Position numbers and translations under genes: made by a program | Shown here: positions 1-9,558 of the stretch, one piece after another | Layout: every line of letters begins with the position of its first letter | How positions within the stretch are numbered: position 1 is the first letter of the stretch | The notes under the pieces: generated by a model | What the model was told of the DNA's origin: nothing | Seen by the model: the letters and a program-made list of their open reading frames with translations, nothing else | The model's database searches: none | Source: Agreia sp. COWG | GTDB taxonomy: Bacteria > Actinomycetota > Actinomycetes > Actinomycetales > Microbacteriaceae | Reading direction: 5' to 3' | Length of the DNA stretch: 64,000 nucleotides | Assembly: GCF_904528075.1 (NCBI RefSeq) | Contig: NZ_LR882035.1 | Coordinates: 2,294,001 to 2,358,000 of the forward strand

Positions 1-2
1 TG

Positions 3-230
3 TTCCATCAGCTGCTCGAGCACCGCTGGTTCATGAGCGAGCAGCAGGGCCGCGACGTGCCGCTGGCCGAGGCCCTGAACGCCTACATCAACGATGTTCT
101 GCGGCACCGCCGCGACGAGGCCACGGTCATCGATCCGCCGACCGGCACCATCACGCTGCCGATCGACGTGCAGACCGACTCGGTGCCCGCGGTCGACGGA
201 GACGATGAAGACTGGCGCCTGAAGGTCTAG
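3..230 (+). CDS. DUF4032-family protein, C-terminal end (5' truncated)
   Basis: The reading frame is open from the first in-frame codon of the window and closes with TAG, so only about the last 75 residues are present. The piece reads FHQLLEHRWFMSEQQGRDV and then an acidic tail. The HRWFMSEQ.GRDV pattern followed by a helical A.NAYINDVLRHRRDE segment resembles the C-terminus of DUF4032 proteins of actinobacteria; that assignment is from memory of the family and the function is unknown. It runs convergently towards rlmB with a 19-bp gap. Confidence 0.55.
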   Translation, partial: FHQLLEHRWFMSEQQGRDVPLAEALNAYINDVLRHRRDEATVIDPPTGTITLPIDVQTDSVPAVDGDDEDWRLKV

Positions 231-249
231 CGCCGAGCCCCCCACCGCG

Positions 250-1281
250 CTACTTCGAGGCTCGCAGACGCGAGATCTCGTAGAGGGTGACGCTGGCCGC
301 GATTCCCGCGTTCAGCGACTCGGTCGCCGCGGTGATCGGAATCGACACGATGGCGTCGCAGGTCTCGGTCACGAGGCGCGACAGGCCTTTGCCCTCGCTG
401 CCCACGACAACCACGACGGGGCCGTCGGCAAACGAGAGTCCGGGAAGCGACACGTCTCCCCCTCCGTCGAGGCCGATGACGAAGACACCCTTCTGCTTGA
501 ACGCCTTGAGGGTGGCGGTCAGGTTCGACGCCATGGCCACGGGGGTGCGGGCCGCGGCACCGGCCGAGGTCTTCCATGCCGACGCCGTCACGCCCACCGA
601 GCGCCGCTGCGGCACGATGACGCCCTGGCCACCGAACGCTGCGGTCGACCGGATGATCGCGCCCAGGTTTCGGGGATCGGTGATGCCGTCGAGCGCGACG
701 AAGAGTGGAGTCTCGCCCCGGGAGATGACCTCGTCGAGCAGGTCGACAGGGTGGGCGTACTCGTACGCGGGAACCTTGAGCGCAAGCCCCTGGTGAACCG
801 AGTCGAAACTGGTGAGCCTGTCGAGCTCGGGGCGCATGACCTCGAGGATCGGAATTCCGCGGTTCGTGGCCAGCGCGAGCGCCTCCTTGACGCGCTCGTC
901 CATCTCGATGCGGGTCGCCAGGTAGAGGGCGCTCGCGGGAATCTTCGCGCGCAGCGCCTCGACGACCGAGTTGCGGCCCGTGACGACCTCGAACTCTTCG
1001 TTCTTGGCGCTTCGACGTGGAGCCGGCTTGCGGTTCGGGTCCTGCGAGGCGCCCCTGCTGCTGCTGCTGCCGCGGCCGCCCTTGCCGCCCGCCGCGACGA
1101 AGCGTTCCTTGGCGGCCTTGGCCTTGCCCGCGGGGTGGTACGGGCGGTCCTCCGCCTTGGGCGTGGGCTTCTTGCCCTCGAGGGCCTGTCGGCCCTGGCC
1201 GCCCGAACCCACGGCTTTGCCGCGACTCGCCTTGCGTACCGCGCCGGCCCTGGTGGGCTTGTTCGCTCCTGATTTAGCCAT
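250..1281 (-). CDS. rlmB: 23S rRNA (guanosine-2'-O-)-methyltransferase RlmB, TrmH/SpoU family
   Basis: 343 residues from the ATG at 1281, which overlaps the end of cysS by 8 nt; a longer frame upstream lies inside cysS and is unlikely to be used. The first ~110 residues are basic and low-complexity (K/R/G rich), a common extension in actinobacterial RlmB. Then comes a SpoU substrate-binding domain (ending near [10 protein letters not shown]) and the knotted SPOUT domain with its three motifs: [35 protein letters not shown] and [23 protein letters not shown]. The family methylates the ribose of a guanosine in 23S rRNA (G2251 in E. coli) using SAM. It is the last gene of the carD-ispDF-cysS-rlmB block. 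Confidence 0.92.
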   Translation of the reverse strand: MAKSGANKPTRAGAVRKASRGKAVGSGGQGRQALEGKKPTPKAEDRPYHPAGKAKAAKERFVAAGGKGGRGSSSSRGASQDPNRKPAPRRSAKNEEFEVVTGRNSVVEALRAKIPASALYLATRIEMDERVKEALALATNRGIPILEVMRPELDRLTSFDSVHQGLALKVPAYEYAHPVDLLDEVISRGETPLFVALDGITDPRNLGAIIRSTAAFGGQGVIVPQRRSVGVTASAWKTSAGAAARTPVAMASNLTATLKAFKQKGVFVIGLDGGGDVSLPGLSFADGPVVVVVGSEGKGLSRLVTETCDAIVSIPITAATESLNAGIAASVTLYEISRLRASK

Positions 1282-2692
1282 CGAGACTCCAATGCGATCC
1301 CGAGGGACCGTCTTCAATTGTGATGCCCGCAGCCCTGAGTTCGTCGCGAACTCGGTCGGCCGTGACGAAGTCACGGCTCTCCCTCGCTGCCTGGCGGTCT
1401 TCGAGCAGTCGATCGACGAGAGCGGACAGGGCGACATCGGTCGCCGCATCCTTCGTCGTCGACCACTCGCTGGATAGGGGGTTGATGCCGAGCACGCTCG
1501 TCATCGCGATCACGGCGCCCAGTGCATGCGCCACTTCGACGAGGTCTTCGGTGTCGAGCGCGGCATTACCCGCACGAACCGTGTCGTGTACGACGCCGAG
1601 CGCCTGGGGAACGCCGAGGTCGTCGTTCATCGCCGTGACGAAGTCTTCGGGAACGGTCTCGATCACATCGGCTGCGAATCGTGTGCCCTCGAGCCTTCGT
1701 TCGGCCCGATCGAGGAAACCCTCGATGCGGCCCAGGGCCGCCTCGGCCTCGGCGAGCGCTCCGTCGTGGAACTCGAGCGTCGAGCGGTAGTGAGCAGCCC
1801 CGAGGTAGTAACGCAGCACGAGCGGGCGGGCAGAGGCGATGAGCTCGGCGGCGAAGATCGAGTTGCCGAGGGACTTGGACATCTTCTGGCCGGCCACCGA
1901 GACGAGGCCGTTGTGCAGCCAGTAATTCGCGAACGGATCGCCCGCGGCCGTCGACTGGGCGAGCTCGTTCTCGTGGTGCGGAAACCGAAGGTCGATGCCG
2001 CCGCCGTGGATGTCGAATTGGGGCCCGAGGTACTTGGTCGACATGGCCGAGCACTCGATGTGCCAGCCCGGCCGACCTGCTCCCCAAGGGCTCTCCCACG
2101 ACGCGGAAGCCGGCTCGTCCTGTTTGCGCCCCTTCCACAGGGCGAAGTCGTGCACGTCGCGCTTGCCGCGCGGATGGGCATCGGAGGTCGACGCCATGTC
2201 GTCGAGGCCCTGGTGGGTGAGTTCGCCGTAGTGCGGCCACGCCCGCGCATCGAAGTAGACGTCTGCTGAGTCGTCGTCGGCCGGGTAAGCATATCCGGCG
2301 TCGATCAGCCGCGCGATGATGGCGTGCATCTCGGGAATGCTGGCGGTCGCGCGGGGCTCGTAGCTCGGCGGCAGAACGCCGATCGCCGTGTAAGCCGCCG
2401 TGAACTCCAGCTCGACCCGATAGGCCAGCGCCCACCATTCCTCGTCGCTGTTCGCCGCGTTCGCGAGCACCTTGTCATCGATGTCGGTGACGTTGCGCAC
2501 GAACGTGACCGTGTTGCCCGAGTATGCCAACCAGCGACGCAGCTGGTCGTAGACGAGGGCGGACCGCAGGTGTCCGATGTGCGGCGACGACTGCACGGTG
2601 GGACCACAGACGTAGATGCCCACATGTCCCGGGGTAAGGGGAACGAACTCGGACAGTGCCCGGGTCTTGGAGTCATACAGTCGAAGCGCCAC
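1274..2692 (-). CDS. cysS: cysteinyl-tRNA synthetase
   Basis: 472 residues, normal for bacterial CysRS. Class I signatures are complete: zinc ligand C29 in [12 protein letters not shown] at residues 38-41, the later zinc-site motifs HIECSAMS and HHENE, and the KMSKS loop in [11 protein letters not shown]. The C-terminal DALR-like helical domain follows. It charges tRNA-Cys in the cytosol. The distantly related mycothiol ligase MshC is an alternative for CysRS-like proteins, but the length, the complete C-terminal domain and the carD/ispDF context favour CysS. The start is GTG; a TAAACT box lies 6 nt upstream, suggesting an additional leaderless promoter inside the operon. Confidence 0.96.
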   Translation of the reverse strand: MALRLYDSKTRALSEFVPLTPGHVGIYVCGPTVQSSPHIGHLRSALVYDQLRRWLAYSGNTVTFVRNVTDIDDKVLANAANSDEEWWALAYRVELEFTAAYTAIGVLPPSYEPRATASIPEMHAIIARLIDAGYAYPADDDSADVYFDARAWPHYGELTHQGLDDMASTSDAHPRGKRDVHDFALWKGRKQDEPASASWESPWGAGRPGWHIECSAMSTKYLGPQFDIHGGGIDLRFPHHENELAQSTAAGDPFANYWLHNGLVSVAGQKMSKSLGNSIFAAELIASARPLVLRYYLGAAHYRSTLEFHDGALAEAEAALGRIEGFLDRAERRLEGTRFAADVIETVPEDFVTAMNDDLGVPQALGVVHDTVRAGNAALDTEDLVEVAHALGAVIAMTSVLGINPLSSEWSTTKDAATDVALSALVDRLLEDRQAARESRDFVTADRVRDELRAAGITIEDGPSGSHWSLDG

Positions 2693-2698
2693 CCAGAC

Positions 2699-2704
2699 AG
2701 TTTA
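2699..2704 (-). promoter_or_regulatory. candidate -10 box (TAAACT) of a leaderless cysS transcript
   Basis: On the minus strand TAAACT is separated by six bases from the cysS GTG, which would place the start codon at or next to +1. It sits in the 42-bp gap after ispDF. No clear -35 element was seen, so this is inference by analogy with other starts in the window. Confidence 0.4.
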
Positions 2705-2734
2705 GGTGCCGCCCGCGCCCCGTTACGCGCTGAC

Positions 2735-3943
2735 CTACCGGGGCGGAGCCACGACCAGCGCCGTGGCGATGACGGCGATGCCCTCTCCGCGACCCGCGAA
2801 GCCGAGCCGGTCGGTCGTCGTGGCCGACACCGACACGGGGCAGCCGACGAGACCCGACAAGAGAGCCTCTGCCTCCGCTTTACGCGGGGCGAAGCGCGGC
2901 CTATTGCCGACGACCTGCACCGAGGCGTTCGACGGCACGAATCCGGCGTCGCGCAACAGCCGCACGGTCTCGTGCAGGAAGACGTCGGCGTGGGCACCAT
3001 CGAGCCGGGGGTCGTCGACGCCGAAGATCGTGCCGATGTCTCCGAGGCCCGCCGCCGAGAGCAGTGCATCGCAGAGTGCGTGGGCAACCGCGTCGCCGTC
3101 GCTGTGTCCGGCGAGGCCCACCTCGTCTGGCCACAGCAGGCCGGCGAGCCACAGGGGCTGGCTCGCGTCGAACGCGTGGGCGTCCATACCCACGCCCGTG
3201 CGCACGACAAGACCGGATGCCGCGGGCCGGCCGGCATCGCGGGATTCGGTGAGCAGCTGGTGGGCCCTTCGCAGGTCCCACGGGGTCGTGATCTTGAATG
3301 CGAGGGCGTCTCCCTCGACAATCTCGACAGATCCCCCGACGTGCTGGATCAATGCCGCATCGTCGGTGAAGTCCTCGGTATCCGCTGAATAGGCGGCCTG
3401 CAACTCGGCCCGCACGAAGCCCTGGGGGGTCTGCACGGCCGCGAGCTGAGAGCGATCGACGGTGGCCAGAACGGTACCGGATGCGTCGACCCGCTTGATC
3501 GTGTCGCTCACCGGGATCCCGGGGATGGCCCCGCGACCGGTGGCGTCAACCGCCGCGATGACCCGCTCGAAGAGCGAGCGAGGGGCGAGCGCACGCGCGG
3601 CGTCGTGCACGAGCACGACCTCGACAGACGGCTGCAGTGCATCGAGCCCTGCGGCGACCGACCGCTGACGGGTGTCTCCGCCGACGACCACGGTGCAGGC
3701 ATCCGATGCGGCACCGGCCGCCGCCGCGACGATCGACCGGGCCTCGTCCAGCTGTGGCGCGGGAGCGACGACGACGAGCTGCACGGCCTCGCCGAGCCCG
3801 AACACGACGTCGAGCGAGCGAGACAGGATGGAGCGGCCCGAGAGATCGACGAACGCCTTGGGAAGCGGTTCGCCCAGCCGGGAGCCGCTGCCGGCGGCCA
3901 CGACGATGATGCCGACGCGAGGCGCCGAAGTGTCTCTGCCCAC
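2735..3943 (-). CDS. ispDF: bifunctional IspD/IspF, MEP-pathway isoprenoid enzyme
   Basis: 402 residues from a GTG located 2 nt after the carD stop, so translation is probably coupled; reading further upstream runs into carD. The N-terminal half is a nucleotidyltransferase ([26 protein letters not shown]), the IspD CTP:methylerythritol-phosphate cytidylyltransferase. The C-terminal ~160 residues are IspF (MEcPP synthase): [11 protein letters not shown] with metal-binding Asp and His, [17 protein letters not shown], and an ending with ATTTDRLGF. Fusion of the two non-consecutive pathway enzymes is known in several bacteria including some actinobacteria; M. tuberculosis has them as adjacent genes. 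Confidence 0.95.
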   Translation of the reverse strand: MGRDTSAPRVGIIVVAAGSGSRLGEPLPKAFVDLSGRSILSRSLDVVFGLGEAVQLVVVAPAPQLDEARSIVAAAAGAASDACTVVVGGDTRQRSVAAGLDALQPSVEVVLVHDAARALAPRSLFERVIAAVDATGRGAIPGIPVSDTIKRVDASGTVLATVDRSQLAAVQTPQGFVRAELQAAYSADTEDFTDDAALIQHVGGSVEIVEGDALAFKITTPWDLRRAHQLLTESRDAGRPAASGLVVRTGVGMDAHAFDASQPLWLAGLLWPDEVGLAGHSDGDAVAHALCDALLSAAGLGDIGTIFGVDDPRLDGAHADVFLHETVRLLRDAGFVPSNASVQVVGNRPRFAPRKAEAEALLSGLVGCPVSVSATTTDRLGFAGRGEGIAVIATALVVAPPR

Positions 3944-3945
3944 GA

Positions 3946-4428
3946 TTAGGAGGCCAGCACCTCGTCGAGCACGAGGGAGGCCTTGTCTTCGTCGGTCTTC
4001 TCGGCGAGGGCGAGCTCGGAGATCAGGATCTGCCGGGCTTTGGAGAGCATGCGCTTCTCGCCGGCGGAGAGTCCTCTGTCTTGGTCGCGTCGCCACAGAT
4101 CGCGCACGACCTCGCTGACCTTGATGACGTCGCCGGAGGCCAGCTTCTCGAGATTGGCCTTGTACCGGCGTGACCAGTTGGTGGGCTCTTCGGTGAAGGG
4201 CGCGCGCAGCACATCGAACACCCGGTCGACGCCCTCTCGACCGATCACGTCGCGAACGCCGACGAGCTCGACGTTGTCGGCGGGAACTTCGATGGTGAGA
4301 TCGCCCTGCGTGACACGCAGCTTGAGGTAGGTCTTCTCTTCACCCTTGATGATCCGAGTCTTGACCTCGGAGATTGTTGCCGCCCCATGGTGGGGATATA
4401 CAACGGTCTCGCCGACTTCGAAATTCAT
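3946..4428 (-). CDS. carD: CarD/CdnL-type RNA polymerase-binding transcription regulator
   Basis: 160 residues, the usual length. The N-terminal Tudor-like RNA-polymerase interaction domain opens with [19 protein letters not shown], and the helical DNA-binding domain carries the conserved [13 protein letters not shown], whose Trp wedges the upstream edge of the -10 region in characterised homologues. CarD stabilises open complexes, notably at rRNA promoters. It is the first gene of the minus-strand operon carD-ispDF-cysS-rlmB. An AAGGGA ribosome site precedes the ATG and a TTAGTCT sequence upstream could be its -10 box. Confidence 0.96.
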   Translation of the reverse strand: MNFEVGETVVYPHHGAATISEVKTRIIKGEEKTYLKLRVTQGDLTIEVPADNVELVGVRDVIGREGVDRVFDVLRAPFTEEPTNWSRRYKANLEKLASGDVIKVSEVVRDLWRRDQDRGLSAGEKRMLSKARQILISELALAEKTDEDKASLVLDEVLAS

Positions 4429-4494
4429 CGATGAAATCCCTTCAACTGGCCAAGACTAACACGGTGCGTTTTCGTGTGCCCCTGGGACCATTCC

Positions 4495-4521
4495 TTGGCA
4501 CGTCCCGGCATTCGGTAGGCT
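4495..4521 (+). promoter_or_regulatory. candidate promoter of the lipoprotein gene
   Basis: TTGGCA (4495-4500) and TAGGCT (4516-4521) separated by 15-16 bp resemble a housekeeping promoter. It lies in the 153-bp divergent region between carD and the lipoprotein gene and would give a leader of about 55 nt. Predicted by eye only. Confidence 0.35.
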
Positions 4522-4581
4522 TGGGGACGTCCGCGTCCGGCGCCCGTGAGGGTTCGCGCCGAACCACTTCTGGAGGAACTT

Positions 4582-5133
4582 GTGAGAGCACGACTCGGGG
4601 CCGCTGTGGCCATGGCCGCCCTGCTGGGATTCGGCACCGCCGGGTGCGCATTCATCACTCCGCAGGCGACCACGAAGGTCATCGAAGCCGCGAACGGCGT
4701 GAACGGTTCGGTGGGCACGGTCGATATCCGCAATGCAACGCTCATCAGCGACGACGGCGAGAATGCGAGCCTTCTCGTGACCTTCTCCAACAGTGCGAAC
4801 GAGAGCCGCGCGCTCACCCTGCAGTATGAGAGCGCCGAGGGCAAGACCGAGGCCACCGTGCCGGTGAAGGGCGGCGGCAACACGAGCTTCGGAGGCAAAG
4901 AAGACACGAAGATCGTTCTGCGCGGCATCGACGCGAAGGCCGGCTCACTCTTCCCCGTCTACTTCCAGTACGGCGACGCCGAGGGCAAGCAGCTCCTCAT
5001 CCCCGTGCTCACCACCGACTTCGCGGAGTACACGGGATTGGCGCCTACGCCGCTGCCCACGATGACACCGACCCCCACCACGCCCGCAGCTCCCACCCCG
5101 ACGCCGACCCCGACGGCCGCCACCGCCGAGTAG
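4582..5133 (+). CDS. predicted lipoprotein with Thr/Pro-rich tail, function unknown
   Basis: 183 residues. The GTG at 4582 is chosen because GGAGGA stands just upstream and it gives a proper lipoprotein signal: two Arg, a hydrophobic stretch and the lipobox GTAGC with Cys22. The body contains a beta-rich segment (residues ~40-150), and the C-terminus is a P/T-rich tail (repeated PTPTP) typical of cell-wall-spanning linkers. I do not recognise the family. It lies beside the SenX3/RegX3 pair, convergent with it, in a phosphate-related neighbourhood; that is the only functional hint. Confidence 0.75.
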   Translation: MRARLGAAVAMAALLGFGTAGCAFITPQATTKVIEAANGVNGSVGTVDIRNATLISDDGENASLLVTFSNSANESRALTLQYESAEGKTEATVPVKGGGNTSFGGKEDTKIVLRGIDAKAGSLFPVYFQYGDAEGKQLLIPVLTTDFAEYTGLAPTPLPTMTPTPTTPAAPTPTPTPTAATAE

Positions 5134-5166
5134 TCACTCGGCCGAGGCTGCCGCGCGGGCTGGCGT

Positions 5167-5847
5167 TCAGGCCTCGAAGCGGTAGCCGAGCCCGCGCACG
5201 GTCACCAAGAGCTCAGGCTCCGAGGGAACGCGCTCGATCTTCGACCTGATGCGCTTGATGTGCACGTCGAGGGTCTTCGTGTCACCGAAGTAGTCGGAAC
5301 CCCACACCCGGTCGATGAGCTGTCCGCGGGTGAGCACGCGCCCCGCATTGCGCAGCAGCAGCTCGAGCAGCTCGAATTCCTTGAGGGGCATAGCAGTGTC
5401 AACTCCGTTGACCCTCACGGTGTGGCGCTCGATATCCATCTGGACCGGCCCGCTTTCGAGCAGCGGTTCGGCGATATCGGTGGTCTCGGTCTGGCGACGC
5501 ATCACGGCCCGGATGCGCGCGAGCAGTTCCCTGCTCGAGTACGGCTTGGTGACGTAGTCGTCGGCGCCGAGCTCGAGACCGACCACGATATCGATCTCGG
5601 AGTCCTTTGCAGTGAGCATGATGATCGGTACCGAGCTGCGCGTTCGGATCTCGCGGCAGACCTCGGTGCCCGAGATGCCGGGGATCATGAGGTCGAGAAG
5701 AACGAGTTCGACCCCTCCCCGGTCGAACTCGGCGAGCGCGGTCGGCCCGTCGGGCGCGACCACCACGGTATAGCCCTCACGTCGCAGCAGATAGGCGAGC
5801 GGCTCGCTCAGGGCGTCTTCGTCTTCGACGAGAAGGATGTGCGTCAT
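5167..5847 (-). CDS. regX3: OmpR-family response regulator, RegX3/PhoP-like (phosphate)
   Basis: 226 residues: receiver domain with acidic pocket (VEDED), phospho-acceptor D52 in LLDLMIPG, T79 and K101 in VTKPYSSREL, followed by a winged-helix DNA-binding domain ending YRFEA. It overlaps the 3' end of the histidine-kinase gene by 4 nt (ATGA). RegX3 in mycobacteria (PhoP in streptomycetes) activates phosphate-scavenging genes, and phoU, ppk and pstSCAB lie nearby. RegX3 identity rests on similarity and context, not on a tree. Confidence 0.88.
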   Translation of the reverse strand: MTHILLVEDEDALSEPLAYLLRREGYTVVVAPDGPTALAEFDRGGVELVLLDLMIPGISGTEVCREIRTRSSVPIIMLTAKDSEIDIVVGLELGADDYVTKPYSSRELLARIRAVMRRQTETTDIAEPLLESGPVQMDIERHTVRVNGVDTAMPLKEFELLELLLRNAGRVLTRGQLIDRVWGSDYFGDTKTLDVHIKRIRSKIERVPSEPELLVTVRGLGYRFEA

Positions 5848-7007
5848 GGTGTGTCTCCTAGGGAAGCGATCGCCGAGGCGTCGGCCTCGGGCAGCCGGAT
5901 GGTGAAGGTGGAGCCCTTGCCGAGCTGGGACCAGACCCGTACGTCGCCACCGTGGTTTCCCACGATGTGCTTCACGATACTGAGACCGAGACCCGTTCCG
6001 CCGGTATTGCGGGAGCGAGCCTGGTCGACTCGGAAAAATCGTTCGAAGACACGGTCTATGTCGTCGGGGGCGATGCCCAGCCCCTGGTCGGTGACGGCGA
6101 TCTCGACGATGCCGTCGGCGACCCGCACGCCTATACCCACCCGCGAGTTCTCGGGGCTGTACTGCACGGCGTTGCCGACCAGGTTGTGCAGGGCCATCAC
6201 GAGTAACGACTCGTCGCCGAAGACATGGGCGTGTTTGACGCCGCCCTTCACCAGTCGCATGCCCCGCAGCTCCGCCTGCACGTGGTTCTGATCGATGGCC
6301 GCCGCGATCAGCTGGTCGACGCCCACGACTTCGGCCTTGTGCAGGGTATCCGCGGCCTGAAGCCGTGACAGCTCGATGATCTCCTGCGTGATGCGGGTCA
6401 GCCTCGCCGCCTCGGTGTGCAGCCGTTTGGCGAAACGGCGCACCTGCTCCGGATCGTCCGAGGCTGGATCCAGTGCTTCCGAAAGCAGCGAGATCGCCCC
6501 GATGGGCGTCTTCAGCTCGTGGCTGATGTTGGCGATGAAGTCTCGGCGCACCTCCTCGAGCCGGAAGGTCTCGGAGTTGTCTTCGGCTAGAAGGAGGATG
6601 TATCGGCTGCCGAGGCGGGCGACGCGCACGAGAAAGTGCATGCTGGCATCACCGAAGGGGCCCCTCGAGAGCTCCACCTGCTGGGTGATGGGAACTCCCG
6701 TCGTGCGGACCGACTCGACGAGCTGCACGAGTTCGGGGTGCACCAGGGCCTGGTGCGCGACCAGACCGAACATGATCGAACCGGGTGACGCGGTGACGAC
6801 GTTGTTCGACGGGTCGATGACGATCCCGGCGGAATCGAGGGCATTGATGACCTCTTCGACGCCGTCCGGCACTGCGGGGTTCACCACATCGACCGCGTTG
6901 TTTCCCCGTCGTTCAGCCGCGTGGGTGAGAATGACGAAGCCGGCGCCGACGACGAGGCCGAATGCCACAGAGAGCAGCACCAACCAGCCTGATTCCATGG
7001 TCTCCAC
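5844..7007 (-). CDS. senX3: sensor histidine kinase, SenX3/PhoR-like
   Basis: 387 residues. One N-terminal membrane segment (about 7-29), a PAS-like region (about 50-145), the HisKA box FIANISHELKTPIG with H163, and a HATPase_c domain with GNAVQYSPEN (N box), VTDQGLGIAPDD, FFRVDQARSRNTGGTGLGLSIV. A single membrane anchor plus a PAS domain is the SenX3 layout, thought to sense phosphate status through PhoU and the Pst transporter. Start: GTG at 7007, or the ATG at 6998, which has a nearer GGAG. Diverges from phoU. Confidence 0.9.
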   Translation of the reverse strand: METMESGWLVLLSVAFGLVVGAGFVILTHAAERRGNNAVDVVNPAVPDGVEEVINALDSAGIVIDPSNNVVTASPGSIMFGLVAHQALVHPELVQLVESVRTTGVPITQQVELSRGPFGDASMHFLVRVARLGSRYILLLAEDNSETFRLEEVRRDFIANISHELKTPIGAISLLSEALDPASDDPEQVRRFAKRLHTEAARLTRITQEIIELSRLQAADTLHKAEVVGVDQLIAAAIDQNHVQAELRGMRLVKGGVKHAHVFGDESLLVMALHNLVGNAVQYSPENSRVGIGVRVADGIVEIAVTDQGLGIAPDDIDRVFERFFRVDQARSRNTGGTGLGLSIVKHIVGNHGGDVRVWSQLGKGSTFTIRLPEADASAIASLGDTP

Positions 7008-7060
7008 ACTAACGAGTGCGCTCAGGGCCCATTCGCCGCACCCCTGACTTTCGGGCCCGT

Positions 7061-7104
7061 CTTACCCCATTGTTCAGGTCTGCGGCACCGTACGTTAACC
7101 TGAT
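7061..7104 (+). promoter_or_regulatory. PHO-box-like 11-bp repeats upstream of phoU
   Basis: Units beginning at 7061 (CTTACCC), 7072 (GTTCAGG), 7083 (degenerate) and 7094 (GTTAACC) keep an exact 11-bp phase. This is the layout of actinobacterial PhoP/RegX3 operators built from GTTCACC direct repeats. A TATACC box at 7115-7120 could be the matching -10. The site lies in the senX3-phoU divergent region and could serve both directions. Inference from pattern and context. Confidence 0.55.
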
Positions 7105-7206
7105 CTCGGCAGAATATACCGGGCGTCACCAGACGCCCCTCCCCTCGATGCTGCACAAAAATCGCCACATCGGCGTCGGGACGAATCCGTGAAAGGACCT
7201 TTACGC

Positions 7207-7860
7207 ATGCGCGAAGTTTTCCAGCAGGAGCTGCGGGAGGTACAGGATCGCCTGGTCGAGATCTCTACTCTCGTGGCCGTGGCGATCACGAACGCCACCA
7301 CGGCGTTCAACGAGTCGAATGTCTCCCTCGCCGAGTCGGTCATCGCCGACGACCACAAGATCGACGCCCTGGCCTCGAACCTCGACGAGCTGGCCATCAA
7401 CATCCTCGCCCTGCAGCAGCCCGTCGCACGTGATCTGCGCATCGTCGTCAGCGCCCTGCGCATCTCGGCATCGCTCGAGCGCATGGGTGACCTCGCCGAG
7501 CACATCGCGCAGCTCGCGCGCTACCGCTACCCCGACAAGGTGGTCAAGAAGAGCCTCCGTGGAACGTTCACCGAGATGGGCCGGCTCGACGTGGCGATGG
7601 CTCAGAACCTCACCGTTCTGCTCACGAACGAAGATCTCGCTCTCGTCGAGGCCATCCGCACCGACGACGACGCCCTCGACGACCTGCACGTGAGCGTCTT
7701 CGACGCCGTGCTGGGTGAGACCTGGAAGGGCGGGGCCGTCGACACCGTCGACGTCACTCTCGCCAGCCGTTACCACGAGCGCTTCGGAGACCACGCCGTC
7801 GACATCGCAAAGAAGGTGCAGTACCTCGCCACGGGCGACTGGAGCGGAGCCTCCGAGTAG
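7207..7860 (+). CDS. phoU: phosphate signalling protein PhoU
   Basis: 217 residues from the ATG at 7207, preceded by AAAGGA with 9-nt spacing; an in-frame GTG 18 nt upstream lacks a ribosome site. Two three-helix PhoU repeats are visible, each with an E/D-rich metal-binding motif (SVIADDHKIDALASNLDEL and AIRTDDDALDDLHVSVFD). PhoU damps the histidine kinase when phosphate is ample and moderates Pst transport. Here it is separate from pstSCAB (10 kb away) and divergent from senX3, as in some mycobacterial arrangements. Confidence 0.93.
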   Translation: MREVFQQELREVQDRLVEISTLVAVAITNATTAFNESNVSLAESVIADDHKIDALASNLDELAINILALQQPVARDLRIVVSALRISASLERMGDLAEHIAQLARYRYPDKVVKKSLRGTFTEMGRLDVAMAQNLTVLLTNEDLALVEAIRTDDDALDDLHVSVFDAVLGETWKGGAVDTVDVTLASRYHERFGDHAVDIAKKVQYLATGDWSGASE

Positions 7861-7870
7861 CACCGCAGCA

Positions 7871-7912
7871 CGAAAAAGGTCGGCCGCCCCGAGGGGCGGC
7901 CGACCTTTTTCG
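7871..7912. terminator. bidirectional terminator between phoU and gpmA
   Basis: A perfect 20-bp inverted repeat: CGAAAAAGGTCGGCCGCCCC, two bases, then its reverse complement. A-runs on one flank and T-runs on the other allow it to end both convergent transcripts. Confidence 0.9.
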
Positions 7913-7929
7913 TCGGAGAGACTGCCGTA

Positions 7930-8679
7930 CTACTTCTTGCCCTGGTTGGCCACGGCCGCGGCACCCGCAGCGGCAGCCTCCGGGTCGAGATAGAACGCCG
8001 GCTCGACGGGAGTGAAGTTCTCGTCGAGCTTGTAGACGAGCGGAATGCCCGTTGGCACGTTCAGCTCGGCGATGTCACCGTCGGAGATGCCGTCGAGGTG
8101 CTTGATCAGCGCACGCAGCGAGTTGCCGTGCGCCGTGACCAACACGACCTTTCCTGTGGCGAGGTCTGCGGTGATGTCGGAGTGCCAATAAGGCAGCATG
8201 CGATCGATGACGTCTTTCAGGCACTCCGTGCGGGGCACCTCGCCGTCGATGCCCGCGTACCGCGGGTCGCCGACCTGCGAGAACTCGGCGTCGTCGGCGA
8301 TGGGCGGCGGCGGCACGTCGAACGATCGGCGCCACGTCTGGAACTTCTCGGGGCCGTACTCCTCGAGCGTCTGGGCCTTGTCCTTGCCCTGCAGATCTCC
8401 GTAGTGGCGCTCGTTCAGGCGCCAACTGCGCTTCACCGGCAGCCACTGGCGGTCGGCCGTCGCGAGGGCGAGGTTGGCGGTCTCGATCGCGCGCGACAGC
8501 ACTGATGTGTAGAGCACATCGGGCAGCACACCCGACGACGCGAGGAGTTCGCCGGCACGCTTGGCCTCGCCGACGCCCTGCTCGCTGAGGTGCACGTCGA
8601 CCCAGCCCGTAAAGAGGTTCTTCTGATTCCAGTCGCTGTTTCCGTGGCGCAAAAGGATCAGGGTGTATGGCGTAGGCAT
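7930..8679 (-). CDS. gpmA: 2,3-bisphosphoglycerate-dependent phosphoglycerate mutase
   Basis: 249 residues, typical of d[21 protein letters not shown] contains the phosphohistidine RHG motif, followed by [14 protein letters not shown] and the second catalytic His in [10 protein letters not shown]. It interconverts 3- and 2-phosphoglycerate in glycolysis and gluconeogenesis. Monocistronic between two divergent or convergent neighbours. A TAGAAT box lies 6 nt before the ATG, so the transcript is probably leaderless. Confidence 0.96.
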   Translation of the reverse strand: MPTPYTLILLRHGNSDWNQKNLFTGWVDVHLSEQGVGEAKRAGELLASSGVLPDVLYTSVLSRAIETANLALATADRQWLPVKRSWRLNERHYGDLQGKDKAQTLEEYGPEKFQTWRRSFDVPPPPIADDAEFSQVGDPRYAGIDGEVPRTECLKDVIDRMLPYWHSDITADLATGKVVLVTAHGNSLRALIKHLDGISDGDIAELNVPTGIPLVYKLDENFTPVEPAFYLDPEAAAAGAAAVANQGKK

Positions 8680-8685
8680 GACTCA

Positions 8686-8691
8686 ATTCTA
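8686..8691 (-). promoter_or_regulatory. candidate -10 box (TAGAAT) of a leaderless gpmA transcript
   Basis: TAGAAT on the minus strand ends six bases before the gpmA ATG, and no ribosome site lies between them. This spacing puts +1 at or beside the start codon. Inference. Confidence 0.45.
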
Positions 8692-8727
8692 GAGTGATCG
8701 TCGATCGATTCATGGTGAACTGGATGC

Positions 8728-9537
8728 ATGCCGATCGGCGAAATCACCCGAGGAACGACAAACACCAATCGCCTGCGCCGCGTCGACCGCTTCATCACGA
8801 CGATGCCCGTGCTGCGCCAGAGCGACGATCCGCTCGTCGTCGACCTCGGCTACGGGGCGAGCGGCGTCACCGCCTTCGAGTTGCAGCAACGGCTGGCCCG
8901 GGTGCGCGCCGATGTCGAGGTGATCGGACTCGAGATCTCGCCCGACAGGGTGCGCACGGCCAATGAGCAACTGCAATCCGTGCGAGCCGGCACCACGACG
9001 TTCTCCCCCGATGCGCGGGTCTCGTTCGCCCTCGGCGGCTTCGAGACTCCCCTGCCCGAGAACAGAAGGGCCGCCGTGATTCGCGCATTCAACGTGCTGC
9101 GTCAATATCCCGAGTCCGACGTGCCGGATGCGTGGGCGCGCATGACGGCGAGGCTGCAGCCGGGCGGCGCGCTGGTCGAGGGCACCTGCAACGAGATCGG
9201 TCGCGTGTCGAGCTGGGTGACGGTCACGTCGGCCGGCGCGCAGACCTTCTCCGTCTCGCTGCGCCTCGACGACCTCGAGAAGCCGTCGATCGTGGCCGAA
9301 CGGCTGCCGAAGGCACTGATCCATCACAACGTTCCAGGGCAGCCCATCCACGCCCTGTTGAGCGAGCTCGACAGGGCCTGGCAGCACAACGCCGGCGTCG
9401 GCGTCTACGGCGCCAGTCAGCGATGGCGCGCGTCGCTCGCGGTTCTGGATGCGACGGGCTGGCCTCTGCTCGGCGCCCGCTCCCGCAGGCGGCTCGGTGA
9501 GCTCACCGTGCCCTGGGCGTCGGTCGCGCCCGTCTGA
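8728..9537 (+). CDS. class I SAM-dependent methyltransferase, substrate unknown
   Basis: 269 residues. The Rossmann SAM-binding motif I is VVDLGYGASGVTAFEL, followed by an acidic motif II (VIGLEISPDRV) and a later strand AALQPGG-like (RLQPGGALVEGTCNEIGR). The C-terminal third has no motif I can assign to a substrate. Diverges from gpmA with a 48-bp gap and converges on the FUSC gene. The N-terminus R.TTNTNRLRR is basic. The methyltransferase fold is clear; the substrate is not. Confidence 0.75.
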   Translation: MPIGEITRGTTNTNRLRRVDRFITTMPVLRQSDDPLVVDLGYGASGVTAFELQQRLARVRADVEVIGLEISPDRVRTANEQLQSVRAGTTTFSPDARVSFALGGFETPLPENRRAAVIRAFNVLRQYPESDVPDAWARMTARLQPGGALVEGTCNEIGRVSSWVTVTSAGAQTFSVSLRLDDLEKPSIVAERLPKALIHHNVPGQPIHALLSELDRAWQHNAGVGVYGASQRWRASLAVLDATGWPLLGARSRRRLGELTVPWASVAPV

Positions 9538-9558
9538 GCACACCGGGCAACGCCCCGG

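Noticed and set aside
2693-2734. A T-box or attenuator before cysS.
   Set aside because: The gap is only 42 bp, too short for a T-box, and a leaderless start is more likely.
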